From Ectothiorhodospira marina (GTDB lineage Bacteria; Pseudomonadota; Gammaproteobacteria; Ectothiorhodospirales; Ectothiorhodospiraceae): a DNA stretch of 64,000 nt. The DNA is taken from contig NZ_FOAA01000001.1 of the NCBI RefSeq assembly GCF_900109495.1, positions 372,001-436,000 of the forward strand, in the 5' to 3' direction. Shown one piece after another: positions 9,443 through 19,578 of the stretch. Made by a program: the position numbers and the translations under genes. The notes beneath the pieces were generated by a model, which was not told the DNA's origin, searched no databases, and worked only from the letters and a program-made list of their open reading frames with translations. Numbering within the stretch: the stretch's first letter is position 1; each line of letters begins with the position of its first letter.

Positions 9443-10267
9443 CTACAGGGTGCTCAAGCTGACCTCGTACACCCCACCGACCACCAGATGCTCTCCTTCC
9501 CCCCGCAGCAGTCCGGGCAATAGTTCCTGGAAACAGCACACCTTGGCCACTGGCACCTCCACGGTGAGAATGTAATCTCCGAACTCATCGGCCCGCTCCC
9601 GGTGGCTGGAGAAAGCATTCACGTTGTTGAACAGCACGACTGCCCGCTTGCCCTGGCGCCAAAGGACTTCATGATCTGCCAGACCGTTCACCCCTCGGTA
9701 CAGGGTGAGATGGGTCTGTCCCGGGTATTGCCGCCCCAGCTCGTACTGGCAAAAGCCGAATAGCAGGTCCAGTTGCGATTCCAGGGCGTTGGTGTTGTAA
9801 AGCCCACAAGTCCGCTCGTGCATGAAACGGGCATAGTCTTCCCCCTCGTTGTCCTTCAGCGGCTGCCGGTGAAACCGGGTGATCAGCCCGAAGCGGGACT
9901 CCACCCAGCCCTTGAGCACCGCCGCCTCGCGTCCGTCCGGGTTGAACCACCAGCCCCGCACCAGGCGCAGGTAATCCGCCTTGCCACGGCCTTCGTCCCC
10001 CTCCAGCCCGCAGGCTGACAGGTCATCCAGGCAAAAATGACCGCGCATGTAGGCCTTGAAGTCCTCGGCTCTGAGTTCCGGCGTGTCGAGGCTGTCCAGG
10101 TGTTGCCACAGGTCCCGATGCAGATCAGCCACGCCATCGAGCATCAGCGGTGCTGGATGCCGTTGATAGGTGAGGCTGCCCAGGATCACGGCCGGCAGGT
10201 TGCAGCGGTTGATGGGCAGGCGGGCGCGGGTGGGCAGGGTAGGGGAGGGAGACGTGTCGTTATCCAT
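9443..10267 (-). CDS. draT: NAD+-dinitrogen-reductase ADP-ribosyltransferase
   Basis: 274 residues. DraT transfers ADP-ribose from NAD to the surface arginine of NifH (Arg101 here) when ammonium or darkness makes nitrogen fixation wasteful. Family features: N-terminal LPINRCNLPAVILGSL, central TNALESQLDLLFGFCQYELG, TLYRGVNG (NAD-binding arginine) and NNVNAFSSHRERADEFGDYI. It is divergent from nifH, and its start codon at 10267-10265 overlaps a NifA-type site serving nifH. The partner hydrolase gene draG, usually directly downstream, is absent: the next gene is an unrelated glycosyltransferase on the other strand. Confidence 0.95.
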   Translation of the reverse strand: MDNDTSPSPTLPTRARLPINRCNLPAVILGSLTYQRHPAPLMLDGVADLHRDLWQHLDSLDTPELRAEDFKAYMRGHFCLDDLSACGLEGDEGRGKADYLRLVRGWWFNPDGREAAVLKGWVESRFGLITRFHRQPLKDNEGEDYARFMHERTCGLYNTNALESQLDLLFGFCQYELGRQYPGQTHLTLYRGVNGLADHEVLWRQGKRAVVLFNNVNAFSSHRERADEFGDYILTVEVPVAKVCCFQELLPGLLRGEGEHLVVGGVYEVSLSTL

Positions 10268-10270
10268 ACA
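10255..10270 (+). promoter_or_regulatory. NifA upstream activator site for nifH
   Basis: Perfect TGT-N10-ACA (TGTcgttatccatACA), 98 bp upstream of the -24 box of the nifH promoter and on top of the draT start codon. The motif is the known NifA enhancer consensus; spacing suits DNA looping to sigma-54 polymerase. Confidence 0.75.
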
Positions 10271-10368
10271 GAGTGAGGGTCTTTGTCGTGTATCCCACGC
10301 GTATTGTGGGTCCGGTTGTTTAATTTAAAAATAAATTAAAACAATGGGTTGAGGTGTTTTTTTGTTGC

Positions 10369-10384
10369 TGGCACGTGGCTTGCA
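10369..10384 (+). promoter_or_regulatory. Sigma-54 (-24/-12) promoter of nifHDKT-nifY
   Basis: TGGCACGTGGCTTGCA is an exact match to the RpoN consensus TGGCAC-N5-TTGCA. The GC of the -12 element at 10382-10383 predicts transcription from about 10395, leaving a leader of roughly 50 nt before the nifH ATG at 10442. Confidence 0.92.
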
Positions 10385-10435
10385 ATCCCTCCTGATGAAG
10401 ACACACACAGTCCACAGCTCAGGCAGAGGAGATAG

Positions 10436-11326
<891 letters not shown>

Positions 11327-11445
11327 GTCCCCAAGCAGCGGTCGGGCTGGCCTCACGGGGCGGCCCGGCGGTAATCCCCGTCCCACCCCATTCCACCTGA
11401 CGCATGTCCACGGATGAGTGGCGGCGAACAGAGGAGTCCATCGAA

Positions 11446-12897
11446 ATGTGCGCTATGAAACGTGAAGAGGCTGAAGCCCTCATCCAGGAAGTGCTTGAGG
11501 TTTATCCGGAGAAGGCCAGGAAGGATCGGGCCAAGCATCTGACGGTCAATGATCCCAATGTGGAACAGGCCAAGAAGTGCCTCGTGTCCAACCGCAAGTC
11601 CGTGCCCGGCGTCATGACCATCCGTGGTTGTGCCTATGCCGGTTCCAAGGGTGTGGTCTGGGGCCCGATCAAGGACATGATCCATATCTCCCACGGGCCC
11701 GTGGGCTGCGGTCAGTATTCCCGTGCCGGTCGCCGCAACTACTACACCGGCCACACCGGTGTGAACACCTTCGGCACCATGAACTTCACCTCCGACTTCC
11801 AGGAAAAGGACATCGTCTTCGGTGGCGACAAGAAGCTGGAGAAGATGATTGACGAGATGGAGACCCTGTTCCCTCTCAGCAAGGGGGTCAGCATCCAGTC
11901 CGAGTGCCCCGTCGGGCTCATCGGGGACGACATCGAATCGGTGGCCAAGAAGAAGACCAAGGAGACGGACAAGCCGGTGGTGGCCCTGCGCTGCGAAGGG
12001 TTCCGGGGTGTGTCCCAGTCCCTGGGCCACCACATCGCCAACGATGCCATCCGGGATTCGGTTCTGCCGCGCCGGGACGATGATCACAGCTTTGAGTCCA
12101 CTCCCTACGATGTGGCCCTCACCGGCGACTACAACATCGGCGGTGACGCCTGGGCCTCGCGCATCTTGCTGGAGGAGATGGGCCTGCGGGTGATCGCCCA
12201 GTGGTCCGGGGACGGCACGCTGTCGGAACTGGAACTGGCACCCAAGGCCAAGGTGAACCTGCTCCACTGCTACCGTTCCATGAACTACCTGGCACGGCAC
12301 ATGGAGGAGAAATACGGACTGCCCTGGATGGAGTACAACTTCTTCGGCCCCACCAAGATCGCCGAGAGCCTGCGCAAGATCGCCTCGCTGTTCGACGACA
12401 AGATCAAGGAAGGCGCTGAGCGTGTCATCGAGAAATATCAGAGCGAGATGGACGCGGTCATTGCCAAGTATCGTCCGCGCCTGGAAGGCCGCAAGGTCAT
12501 GCTCTACGTGGGTGGCCTGCGTCCCCGCCACGTGATCGGGGCCTACGAGGACCTGGGCATGGAAATCGTCGGTGCCGGCTACGAGTTTGCCCACAACGAT
12601 GACTACGACCGCACCATCAAGGAGATGGGGGACGCCACGCTGCTGTACGACGACGTGACCGGCTATGAGCTGGAAGAATTCGTCAAGCGGGTACGTCCGG
12701 ACCTGGTGGGCTCGGGGATCAAGGAAAAGTACATCTTCCAGAAGATGGGCATCCCCTTCCGCCAGATGCACTCCTGGGATTACTCAGGCCCGTATCACGG
12801 CTATGACGGCTTTGCCATCTTTGCGCGGGATATGGACATGACCCTGAACAACCCCTGCTGGGACAAGCTGCAGGCCCCGTGGAAAAAGGCCGCCTGA
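11446..12897 (+). CDS. nifD: Nitrogenase MoFe protein alpha chain
   Basis: 483 residues. Start ATG at 11446 is preferred over the in-frame ATG at 11404: an AGAGGAG site stands just before it, and with this start all ligands fall at the Azotobacter vinelandii numbers. P-cluster cysteines are C62, C88 and C154, FeMo-co ligands are C275 and H442, and the substrate-pocket residues are Q191 and H195. With NifK it forms the alpha2beta2 tetramer that reduces N2 in the cytoplasm. Lies 119 bp after nifH. Confidence 0.99.
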   Translation: MCAMKREEAEALIQEVLEVYPEKARKDRAKHLTVNDPNVEQAKKCLVSNRKSVPGVMTIRGCAYAGSKGVVWGPIKDMIHISHGPVGCGQYSRAGRRNYYTGHTGVNTFGTMNFTSDFQEKDIVFGGDKKLEKMIDEMETLFPLSKGVSIQSECPVGLIGDDIESVAKKKTKETDKPVVALRCEGFRGVSQSLGHHIANDAIRDSVLPRRDDDHSFESTPYDVALTGDYNIGGDAWASRILLEEMGLRVIAQWSGDGTLSELELAPKAKVNLLHCYRSMNYLARHMEEKYGLPWMEYNFFGPTKIAESLRKIASLFDDKIKEGAERVIEKYQSEMDAVIAKYRPRLEGRKVMLYVGGLRPRHVIGAYEDLGMEIVGAGYEFAHNDDYDRTIKEMGDATLLYDDVTGYELEEFVKRVRPDLVGSGIKEKYIFQKMGIPFRQMHSWDYSGPYHGYDGFAIFARDMDMTLNNPCWDKLQAPWKKAA

Positions 12898-13002
12898 GCA
12901 GAACCTGCCCGTGGCGCCGCCGCAAACGGCGCCACGGTGACCACCCGATGATGTTCCCCAGACCGTAGTCCACAGATTGGTGGCGCGGCAGGAGAGAAGA
13001 CC

Positions 13003-14574
13003 ATGAGCCAGAACCCCGAAAACATCAAGCCCTGTTACCCCTTGTTCCAGGAGGATGACTATCAGCAAGTGCTGGCCCGCAAGCGGGAAACCAGCGAAGA
13101 GGCCCACAGCCCCGAGAAGATCCGCGAGGTCTTCGAGTGGACCACCACCGAGGAATACAAGGAGCTGAACTTCCAGCGTGAGGCCCTCACCGTCGACCCG
13201 GCCAAGGCCTGCCAGCCCTTGGGCGCGGTGCTCTGCTCCCTGGGTTTCGAGAAGACCTTGCCCTATGTGCATGGCTCCCAGGGTTGCGTGGCCTACTTCC
13301 GTACCTATTTCAACCGGCATTTTCGCGAGCCCATCGCCTGTGTGTCCGATTCCATGACCGAGGACGCCGCGGTGTTCGGTGGCCAGAAGAACATCATGGA
13401 TGGTCTGCAAAATGCCAAGGCCCTGTACAAGCCGGACATGATCTCCGTGTCCACCACCTGTATGGCTGAGGTGATCGGCGACGATCTGAATGCCTTCATC
13501 GGCAATGCCCGCAAGGAAGGATTTATCGAGGAAGACTTCCCCACGCCCTACGCCCACACGCCTTCTTTTGTGGGCAGCCATACCACGGGCTGGGACAATA
13601 TGTTCGAGGGCACCATCCGTTACTTCACCCTCAACCACATGGAAGACAAGGAGCCGGGCAAGAACGGCAAGATCAACCTGGTGCCGGGGTTCGAGACCTA
13701 CCTGGGCAACTACCGGGTGATGAAGCGCATGATGAATGAGATGGGCGTGGACTACAGCCTGCTGTGCGATCCGGAGGAGGTGCTGGACACCCCGGCTGAT
13801 GGCGAATACCGCATGTACGCCGGTGGCACCACGCAGGACGAGCTCAAGGATGCGCCCAACGCCCACGACACCCTGTTGCTGCAGCCCTGGCAGTTGGACA
13901 AGACCCGCAAGTTCGTCAAGAACACCTGGCAGCACGAGGCCCCGAAGATCAACATCCCCATGGGGCTGACGGGCACGGATGAGTTCCTGATGAAGGTGTC
14001 GGAGATCACTGGCAAGCCCATCGCCGCCTCCCTGGAAAAGGAGCGGGGTCGCTTGGTGGACATGATGACCGACTCTCATACCTGGCTGCATGGCAAGAAG
14101 TACGCCCTCTACGGGGATGCGGACTTCGTGATGGGCATGACCCGCTTCCTGCTGGAACTGGGCGCCGAGCCGCGTCACATCCTGTGCAACCACGCCAACA
14201 AGCGCTGGAAGAAGGCCATGGATCAGATGCTCTCCGAAAGCCCTTACGGCGCGAACTCCGAAGTGTATTTCAACAAGGACTTGTGGCACCTGCGCTCTCT
14301 GGTATTCACCGACAAGCCGGACTTCCTGATCGGGAATTCCTACGGCAAGTTCATCGAGCGTGACACGGTGGCCAAGGGCAAGGAGTTCAAGGTGCCGCTG
14401 GTGCGGATCGGTTTCCCCATCTTTGATCGTCACCACCTGCATCGCATGACCACCCTGGGCTATGAGGGTGGCATGTACATCCTCACCACCCTGGTGAATG
14501 CAGTGCTGGAGCAGCTGGATGATGAGACCCAGGAGATGGGTGTGACGGACTACAACTACGACCTGGTGCGGTAA
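13003..14574 (+). CDS. nifK: Nitrogenase MoFe protein beta chain
   Basis: 523 residues, the same length as the Azotobacter protein. P-cluster ligands C70, C95 and C153 and Ser188 fall at the classical positions. It has the long N-terminal extension (MSQNPENIKPCYPLF…) typical of group I NifK. Start ATG at 13003 after a GGCAGGAGAGAAGACC site, 105 bp after nifD. Followed by a hairpin repeat before nifT. Confidence 0.99.
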   Translation: MSQNPENIKPCYPLFQEDDYQQVLARKRETSEEAHSPEKIREVFEWTTTEEYKELNFQREALTVDPAKACQPLGAVLCSLGFEKTLPYVHGSQGCVAYFRTYFNRHFREPIACVSDSMTEDAAVFGGQKNIMDGLQNAKALYKPDMISVSTTCMAEVIGDDLNAFIGNARKEGFIEEDFPTPYAHTPSFVGSHTTGWDNMFEGTIRYFTLNHMEDKEPGKNGKINLVPGFETYLGNYRVMKRMMNEMGVDYSLLCDPEEVLDTPADGEYRMYAGGTTQDELKDAPNAHDTLLLQPWQLDKTRKFVKNTWQHEAPKINIPMGLTGTDEFLMKVSEITGKPIAASLEKERGRLVDMMTDSHTWLHGKKYALYGDADFVMGMTRFLLELGAEPRHILCNHANKRWKKAMDQMLSESPYGANSEVYFNKDLWHLRSLVFTDKPDFLIGNSYGKFIERDTVAKGKEFKVPLVRIGFPIFDRHHLHRMTTLGYEGGMYILTTLVNAVLEQLDDETQEMGVTDYNYDLVR

Positions 14575-14591
14575 GGGTTGCTGGCTCCTCG

Positions 14592-14697
14592 CCCCTCACC
14601 CCAACCCCTCTCCCCATGGGGGAGAGGGGCTCGCTTCTCCTCGGGGGAGGTGAGTTCCCCCTTCTCCCCTGGGGGGAGAAGGGCCGGGGATGAGGGG
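14592..14697. repeat. C-rich hairpin repeat between nifK and nifT
   Basis: Begins CCCCTCACCCCAACCCCTCT and ends in the complementary GGGCCGGGGATGAGGGG, with inner stems CTCTCCCC/GGGGAGAG and CTTCTCCC/GGGAGAAG. The same family occurs at 15730-15758, 21473-21586, 25528-25554 and 28421-28449. In this place it could protect the nifHDK message from 3' decay or reduce transcription into nifT. Confidence 0.8.
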
Positions 14698-14746
14698 AAA
14701 CGGAGGGCAGGAAGCCTTCCCAAATATTTCCAAGCGAGAACACACC

Positions 14747-14956
14747 ATGCCAAGCGTCATGATCAACAAGACGGAGTCGGGGATGTCCTTCTACGTCCCC
14801 AAAAAGGACCTGGAAGAGACCATCGTCTCCATGGAGCACGAAGGGCCGGGGCGCTGGGGTGGCGAGATCACTCTGGCCGATGGCTCCCGTTATTTCCTGG
14901 AGCCCATGGACGAGGCCCCGCGGTTGCCCATCACCCTGCGGGCCAAGCGTCTCTGA
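14747..14956 (+). CDS. nifT: NifT/FixU family protein
   Basis: 69 residues, close to the usual 72. The conserved core is present: MINKTESGMSFYVPKKDLEE, then W-GGEITLADGSRYFLEPM. Start ATG at 14747 matches family N-termini (MPSVMI…); an upstream in-frame ATG at 14690 is inside the repeat. NifT lies after nifK in many diazotrophs, is not essential where tested, and may assist nitrogenase maturation. Confidence 0.93.
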   Translation: MPSVMINKTESGMSFYVPKKDLEETIVSMEHEGPGRWGGEITLADGSRYFLEPMDEAPRLPITLRAKRL

Positions 14957-14993
14957 CTCAATCTAGCGAATCAAACCCCGATGAGGTACCCCC

Positions 14994-15704
14994 ATGTCCA
15001 CCGATATCCTCGACCGTGAATGCGCCCTGCGCATTGCCCTGGCCAAGAAGGTCCTGCCCGGGATTGAACTACCCCGATTGCTCGAGATCATCATCGAGCG
15101 CATTGGTGCACCCATCACGGTGGAAGCGCTGGCCGCGATGACAGTCAAGGATCTCAGGATGGGTCTCAAACGCACCCGCCACCCCGATATCGAACAGGAT
15201 GAATGCAACAGCCAAAGCCTGGAGATGGCGGTTCGCTATTTGTCTGGAGAACGTGAGGTGGAGCCGGATTTGCCCGCTGTGGATGCCCTTGGTGAAGATG
15301 AGATGCCGGGTTCCATCCGTATCGCCCTGGCTTCCAATACCGGTGATCAGTTGGATGGTCACTTTGGGTCCTGCGCCCGTTTTCTGATCTACCAGGTGTC
15401 CCACGAGGCGGCACGGCTGGTGGAGATCCGTTTCACCGAGGAGGCCGACAAGGCCGAGGACCGCAATGCGGCTCGGGCCCAGCTATTGGCGGATTGCCAG
15501 TTGCTGTATGTGGAAAGCATCGGTGGCCCGGCGGCGGCCAAGGTGATTCGTGTTGGCGTGCATCCCATCAAGTTGCCGGATGGTCCCGTGGCCTCTGAGG
15601 TCATCGCGCGTCTGCAAGCGGTACTGGAGGGTACGCCGCCGCCCTGGCTGGCGAAGGTGATGGGGCGGGAGCCGGGGACGATGGCTCGGTTTGGTGAGGG
15701 CTGA
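14994..15704 (+). CDS. nifY: NifY/NafY-type dinitrogenase cofactor-handling protein
   Basis: 236 residues. The N-terminal half (about 1-85) is the small helical domain that binds apo-dinitrogenase. The C-terminal half (about 105-220) is the NifB/NifX-type FeMo-cofactor binding fold, with IALASNTGDQLDGHFGSCARFLIYQV carrying the conserved His and Cys and the later GGPAAAKVIRVGVHPIKLP. Such proteins hold cofactor or stabilise apo-NifDK. Last gene of the nifH operon, 37 bp after nifT, followed by a hairpin element. NifY and NafY are hard to separate by eye. Confidence 0.88.
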   Translation: MSTDILDRECALRIALAKKVLPGIELPRLLEIIIERIGAPITVEALAAMTVKDLRMGLKRTRHPDIEQDECNSQSLEMAVRYLSGEREVEPDLPAVDALGEDEMPGSIRIALASNTGDQLDGHFGSCARFLIYQVSHEAARLVEIRFTEEADKAEDRNAARAQLLADCQLLYVESIGGPAAAKVIRVGVHPIKLPDGPVASEVIARLQAVLEGTPPPWLAKVMGREPGTMARFGEG

Positions 15705-15729
15705 AAGGCTCCGCATCGTGCCGGGGGGT

Positions 15730-15758
15730 TCCCCTCGCCCCAGTGGGGAGAGGGGCTC
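15730..15758. repeat. C-rich hairpin repeat after nifY
   Basis: CCCCTCGCCCCAGTGGGGAGAGGGGC, a short version of the family seen at 14592-14697. It follows the nifY stop and may end or stabilise the nifH-operon transcript. Confidence 0.65.
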
Positions 15759-15789
15759 TTCGTGGCTTTGTTGCCTGACTTCCTCCCAT

Positions 15790-15805
15790 TGTTGCCTTTC
15801 CTACA
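15790..15805 (+). promoter_or_regulatory. NifA upstream activator site for nifE
   Basis: Perfect TGT-N10-ACA (TGTtgcctttcctACA), 43 bp upstream of the -24 box at 15849. This is nearer than the roughly 100 bp usual for NifA enhancers. Confidence 0.65.
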
Positions 15806-15848
15806 CATCAAAAACTCAATAAAACTAAAATAAACAATAACTTAAAGA

Positions 15849-15864
15849 TGGCCCGCCTCTTGCA
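15849..15864 (+). promoter_or_regulatory. Sigma-54 (-24/-12) promoter of nifENX operon
   Basis: TGGCCCGCCTCTTGCA keeps the invariant GG and GC of the RpoN consensus, with one change in the -24 box (TGGCCC for TGGCAC). An AT-rich stretch lies between it and the NifA site. The nifE ATG is at 15903. Confidence 0.85.
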
Positions 15865-15902
15865 GTACTCCCTGTAAAGCCGATTTCGCAGCGGAGCAGA
15901 CA

Positions 15903-17321
15903 ATGAAGGCACAGGACATCAAGGCATTGCTGGACGAGCCGGCATGCGACCACAACACCAAGGAAAAATCCGGCTGTGCCCGCCCCAAGCCCGGGGCCGC
16001 AGCCGGGGGGTGCGCCTTCGACGGGGCCCAGATCGCGCTGCTGCCGGTGGCGGATGTGGCCCACATCGTTCATGGGCCCATCGCCTGCGCGGGTAACTCC
16101 TGGGATAACCGCGGCACCCGCTCTTCAGGACCCGATCTGTTTCGCCTGGGCCTGACCACGGATCTGACCGAGCAGGATGTCATCATGGGGCGCTCCGAGA
16201 AGCGCCTGCTGCATTCCATCCGCCAGGCAGTGGAGTCCTTCAACCCGCCCGCTATCTTCGTCTACAACACCTGCGTACCCGCTCTGATCGGTGACGATGT
16301 GGAGGCGGTCTGCAAGGTGGCTCAGGAGCGTTGGGGCGTGCCGGTGGTGTTTGTGGACGCCGCCGGCTTTTACGGCTCGAAGAACCTGGGCAATCGCATC
16401 GCCGGCGAGTCCATGGTCAAGCAGGTGGTGGGGACTCGTGAACCGGACCCACCGCCCGAGGCTGCTCAGCGCCCCGGCATCACGGTGCACGACATCAACC
16501 TGATCGGCGAATACAACATTGCCGGCGAGTTCTGGCATGTGCTGCCGCTGCTGGATGAACTGGGCCTGAGAGTGCTGTGCACCCTGTCCGGGGACGCCCG
16601 CTATCACCAGGTGCAGACCATGCACCGGGCCGAGGCCAACATGATGGTGTGCTCCAAGGCCATGATCAACGTGGCCCGAAAGCTCCAGGAGGCCTACGGC
16701 ACACCCTGGTTCGAAGGCAGTTTCTACGGCATCAATGACATGTCTCATGCCCTGCGTGCATTCGCCCGCCTGCTGGACGATGCGGATCTCACGCAACGTA
16801 CGGAAGACCTGATCCACCGCGAGGAGGCGCGTATTCGCGCCGAACTGGCCCCGTGGCGGGAGCGGCTGGCGGGCAAGCGTGTGCTGCTCTACACCGGGGG
16901 CGTCAAGTCCTGGTCCGTGGTCTCGGCCCTGCAGGACCTGGGCATGGAGGTGGTGGCCACGGGCACCCGCAAATCCACCGAGGAGGACAAGGCCCGCATC
17001 CGCGAACTCATGGGGGAGGATGCCCGCATGATCGAGGATGGCAACCCCAAGGCACTGCTGGGGATCTTCGAGGAATGCCGGGCGGATGTGCTGATTGCCG
17101 GGGGGCGCAACATGTACACCGCCCTCAAGGCACGTATCCCCTTCCTGGACATCAACCAGGAGCGCGAATCCGCCTATGCCGGTTATCAGGGGATGCTGGA
17201 ACTGGCCCGCCAACTGGCCCTCACGCTGGAAAGCCCCATTTGGCCCCGGGTGCGCGAGCCCGCGCCCTGGGACAACGCCGGTGTGCCCTTTGAAACCCAT
17301 TCCCACACGGAGGCCTGCTGA
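15903..17321 (+). CDS. nifE: FeMo-cofactor scaffold protein alpha subunit
   Basis: 472 residues, paralogous to NifD. NifEN is the scaffold on which the NifB-derived iron-sulfur precursor is turned into FeMo-co. Recognisable parts: N-terminal cysteine-rich region ([14 protein letters not shown], then [12 protein letters not shown]), [28 protein letters not shown], and the NifD-like [21 protein letters not shown]. First gene of a run reaching nifS; start ATG follows GCGGAGCAGAC. Its stop is two bases from the nifN start. Confidence 0.98.
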   Translation: MKAQDIKALLDEPACDHNTKEKSGCARPKPGAAAGGCAFDGAQIALLPVADVAHIVHGPIACAGNSWDNRGTRSSGPDLFRLGLTTDLTEQDVIMGRSEKRLLHSIRQAVESFNPPAIFVYNTCVPALIGDDVEAVCKVAQERWGVPVVFVDAAGFYGSKNLGNRIAGESMVKQVVGTREPDPPPEAAQRPGITVHDINLIGEYNIAGEFWHVLPLLDELGLRVLCTLSGDARYHQVQTMHRAEANMMVCSKAMINVARKLQEAYGTPWFEGSFYGINDMSHALRAFARLLDDADLTQRTEDLIHREEARIRAELAPWRERLAGKRVLLYTGGVKSWSVVSALQDLGMEVVATGTRKSTEEDKARIRELMGEDARMIEDGNPKALLGIFEECRADVLIAGGRNMYTALKARIPFLDINQERESAYAGYQGMLELARQLALTLESPIWPRVREPAPWDNAGVPFETHSHTEAC

Positions 17322-17322
17322 C

Positions 17323-18741
17323 ATGGCCCGTATCATTCGTCGCAACAAGGCCTTGTCCGTCAGTCCGGTGAAGGCCAGTCAGCCTCTGGGGGGGGCGCTG
17401 GCCATGCTGGGCATGGAGCGGGCCATCCCCATGCTGCATGGTGCCCAGGGTTGCACGGCCTTTGCCAAGGTCTTTCTGGTCAGGCACTTCCGTGAACCCA
17501 TTCCGCTGCAGACCACCGCCATGGATCAGGTCAGCGCCGTCATGGGCGCCGATGAGAGTCTGATCGAGGGGCTGGCCACGGTCTGTAGCAAGTCCCGGCC
17601 TGATCTCATCGGCGTGCTCACCACGGGCCTGTCGGAAACAGAGGGTGCCGATGTGGAGCGCGTGGTACGGGATTTTCGCCTGGAGCACCCGGAATTTGCC
17701 GATGTGGCCGTGGTTCCGGTGTCGACGCCCGACTTTGCCGGCTCAGCCGAGACAGGGTTTGCCCTGGCAGTCACGGCCCTGATCGATCATCTGGTGCCCG
17801 AGTCACGTCAGGTGGGTGGAGCACCGGAGCAGGTGAATATCCTGGCCGGCTCTGCACTGACGCCGGGCGATGTGGAAGCCCTCAAGGACATGGTGGAGGC
17901 CTTCGGTCTGGAACCCTTGATGGTGCCGGATCTGTCCGGCTCCCTGGATGGGCATCTATCGGAGGCCCGGTTATCCCCACTGACCACCGGCGGTACGCCG
18001 CTGAGTCATCTGCAGCGCCTGGGGTCTTCTGTGGCCACCCTGGTGATCGGGGCCTCCATGACCAGCCCGGCGGAACATCTTCAGGCCCGCACCGGCGTGC
18101 CCAATGTGCATTTCGATAGCCTCATGGGGATGGAATCCATGGATGAACTCATGCTCACCCTGTCCCGGTTAAGCGGAAATCCGGTGCCTTTGCGCTTACA
18201 GCGGGAACGGGCGCGCCTCCAGGACGCCATGCTGGATGCCCATTTCACGCTGGGTTTCTCCCGCGTAGCCATCGCCGGCGATCCGGACCTGCTGCATGGC
18301 TTTTCCAGCCTGGTGCGCGAGATCGGTGGCGAAGTGGTGGCGGCGGTGGCCCCCAGCCGCGCGCCGGTGCTGGAAAGAGTGGCGGCGGAAGCCGTGAAGA
18401 TTGGCGACCTGCAGGATCTGGAAGATCTTGCCCGCGAGGGGCGTGCCCAGTATCTGATTGCCAACACCCATGGGGTGGAACCCGCCCGACGTCTGGGTAT
18501 TCCGCTGCTGCGGGCAGGTTTTCCCCAGTATGACTGGCTGGGGGGCTTTCAGCGCACCTGGATCGGTTACGCCGGTGCCCGCCAGGCCTTGTTCGACCTG
18601 GCCAATCTGCAGGTCTTGAGCCCGTCCCATGGCGTGGCCCCTTACCGCTCCATCTACGCTGAACCCGAAGCACAATCCTGGGAGGAACCTCCACATGGCA
18701 CTACAGCGTCGTCTGCAGGTGATCACGCCACGTGGCACTGA
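17323..18741 (+). CDS. nifN: FeMo-cofactor scaffold protein beta subunit
   Basis: 472 residues, NifK paralogue and partner of NifE. It has KASQPLGGALAMLGM and HGAQGCTAFAKVFLVRHFREP around the bridging cluster cysteine, then TTGLSETEGADV. The start is one base after the nifE stop, so the pair is translationally linked. The last 15 or so residues (ending HGTTASSAGDHATWH) are encoded in a 47-bp overlap with nifX and have no family look; they are probably a read-on tail created by the overlap. Confidence 0.96.
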   Translation: MARIIRRNKALSVSPVKASQPLGGALAMLGMERAIPMLHGAQGCTAFAKVFLVRHFREPIPLQTTAMDQVSAVMGADESLIEGLATVCSKSRPDLIGVLTTGLSETEGADVERVVRDFRLEHPEFADVAVVPVSTPDFAGSAETGFALAVTALIDHLVPESRQVGGAPEQVNILAGSALTPGDVEALKDMVEAFGLEPLMVPDLSGSLDGHLSEARLSPLTTGGTPLSHLQRLGSSVATLVIGASMTSPAEHLQARTGVPNVHFDSLMGMESMDELMLTLSRLSGNPVPLRLQRERARLQDAMLDAHFTLGFSRVAIAGDPDLLHGFSSLVREIGGEVVAAVAPSRAPVLERVAAEAVKIGDLQDLEDLAREGRAQYLIANTHGVEPARRLGIPLLRAGFPQYDWLGGFQRTWIGYAGARQALFDLANLQVLSPSHGVAPYRSIYAEPEAQSWEEPPHGTTASSAGDHATWH

Positions 18742-19198
18742 GTTGGCTGTCGTGGAGGCGGGGGATGCCCTGATTCGCGTGGCCTTTGCCACCACCGACA
18801 TGGCCCGGGTGGACCAGCATTTTGGTTCGGCCCGGGGGATGGCCATTTACCGTCTCACCCAGGAGAGCGCCGAACTGGTGGAGGCTGCTCAGTTCGGTGA
18901 CCAGGCTCAGGATGGCGGTGAAGACAAGTTGGTGCCCAAGTTCGAGTGCCTGCAGGGTTGCCATGCGGTGTATTGCGCCGCTGCCGGATCATCGGCAGTG
19001 AAACAACTGCTGGCCCTGGGTATTCAGCCGGTGCGGGTGGCCCACGGCACGCGCATTCTGGACCTGCTGCGCGAATTGCAGACCTGTCTGCGGGAGCACA
19101 CGCCGCCCCCGTGGATGGCCAAGGCCGTGCAGCGTCGTCAGGACGACGCCCGTCGTTTTGATGCCATGGCCAGCGAACCCTGGGAGGAGGAAGGTTGA
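18695..19198 (+). CDS. nifX: FeMo-cofactor carrier protein NifX
   Basis: 167 residues. NifX carries NifB-co and VK-cluster between NifB and NifEN. Core motif ATTDMARVDQHFGSARGMAIY and CAAAGSSAVKQLLALGIQPVRV match the NifX/NifB C-terminal fold. Start ATG at 18695 follows GGAGGA and gives the family N-terminus; it overlaps the end of nifN by 47 bp. The DUF269 'nifX-associated' gene that often follows nifX is missing here: fdxB comes next after 53 bp. Confidence 0.95.
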   Translation: MALQRRLQVITPRGTELAVVEAGDALIRVAFATTDMARVDQHFGSARGMAIYRLTQESAELVEAAQFGDQAQDGGEDKLVPKFECLQGCHAVYCAAAGSSAVKQLLALGIQPVRVAHGTRILDLLRELQTCLREHTPPPWMAKAVQRRQDDARRFDAMASEPWEEEG

Positions 19199-19251
19199 TT
19201 CCTCCCAAAGACGAACATGACATAAGACTGATTGAGAAGAGGCATACGACC

Positions 19252-19551
19252 ATGACTCCCATTACCGGCGTCACCCGTGGCGGCACCCAGTGGACACCCG
19301 CCTTCATCATGGAGCTCAAGGAGGAGAACTGCATCGGCTGCGGTCGGTGTTTCAAGGTCTGTACCCGCAACTGCTTTGAACTGGTGGAGCGGGAGATGGA
19401 TGACGACGAGGACGATGATGATGGATTTTCCGACGATACCTCCATGGTCATGCGGCTTGCCGATGCCATGGACTGTATCGGGTGTCAGGCCTGTTCTCAG
19501 GTCTGCCCCAAGAAATGTCACACCCATGCCCCCGCCGCGCTGGCGGTCTGA
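19252..19551 (+). CDS. fdxB: Nif-specific ferredoxin III (2[4Fe-4S])
   Basis: 99 residues with two cluster motifs: C27, C30, C33, C37 (CIGCGRCFKVC) and C75, C78, C81, C85 (CIGCQACSQVC), plus an extra C89. Between them lies a very acidic loop (EMDDDEDDDD, about residues 48-57), as in the nif-specific ferredoxin III family. Start ATG at 19252 follows AAGAGG. It may feed electrons to nitrogenase or to cofactor assembly; which partner it serves is not shown by sequence. Confidence 0.93.
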   Translation: MTPITGVTRGGTQWTPAFIMELKEENCIGCGRCFKVCTRNCFELVEREMDDDEDDDDGFSDDTSMVMRLADAMDCIGCQACSQVCPKKCHTHAPAALAV

Positions 19552-19578
19552 CGGCACACACCCTGGAGGGTCAGAATC

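Noticed and set aside
10281-10310. A second NifA site (TGT-N10-ACG) and a CCCAC/GTGGG inverted repeat upstream of nifH
   Set aside because: The first has a mismatch in the ACA half and the second is short; neither is convincing beside the perfect site at 10255.
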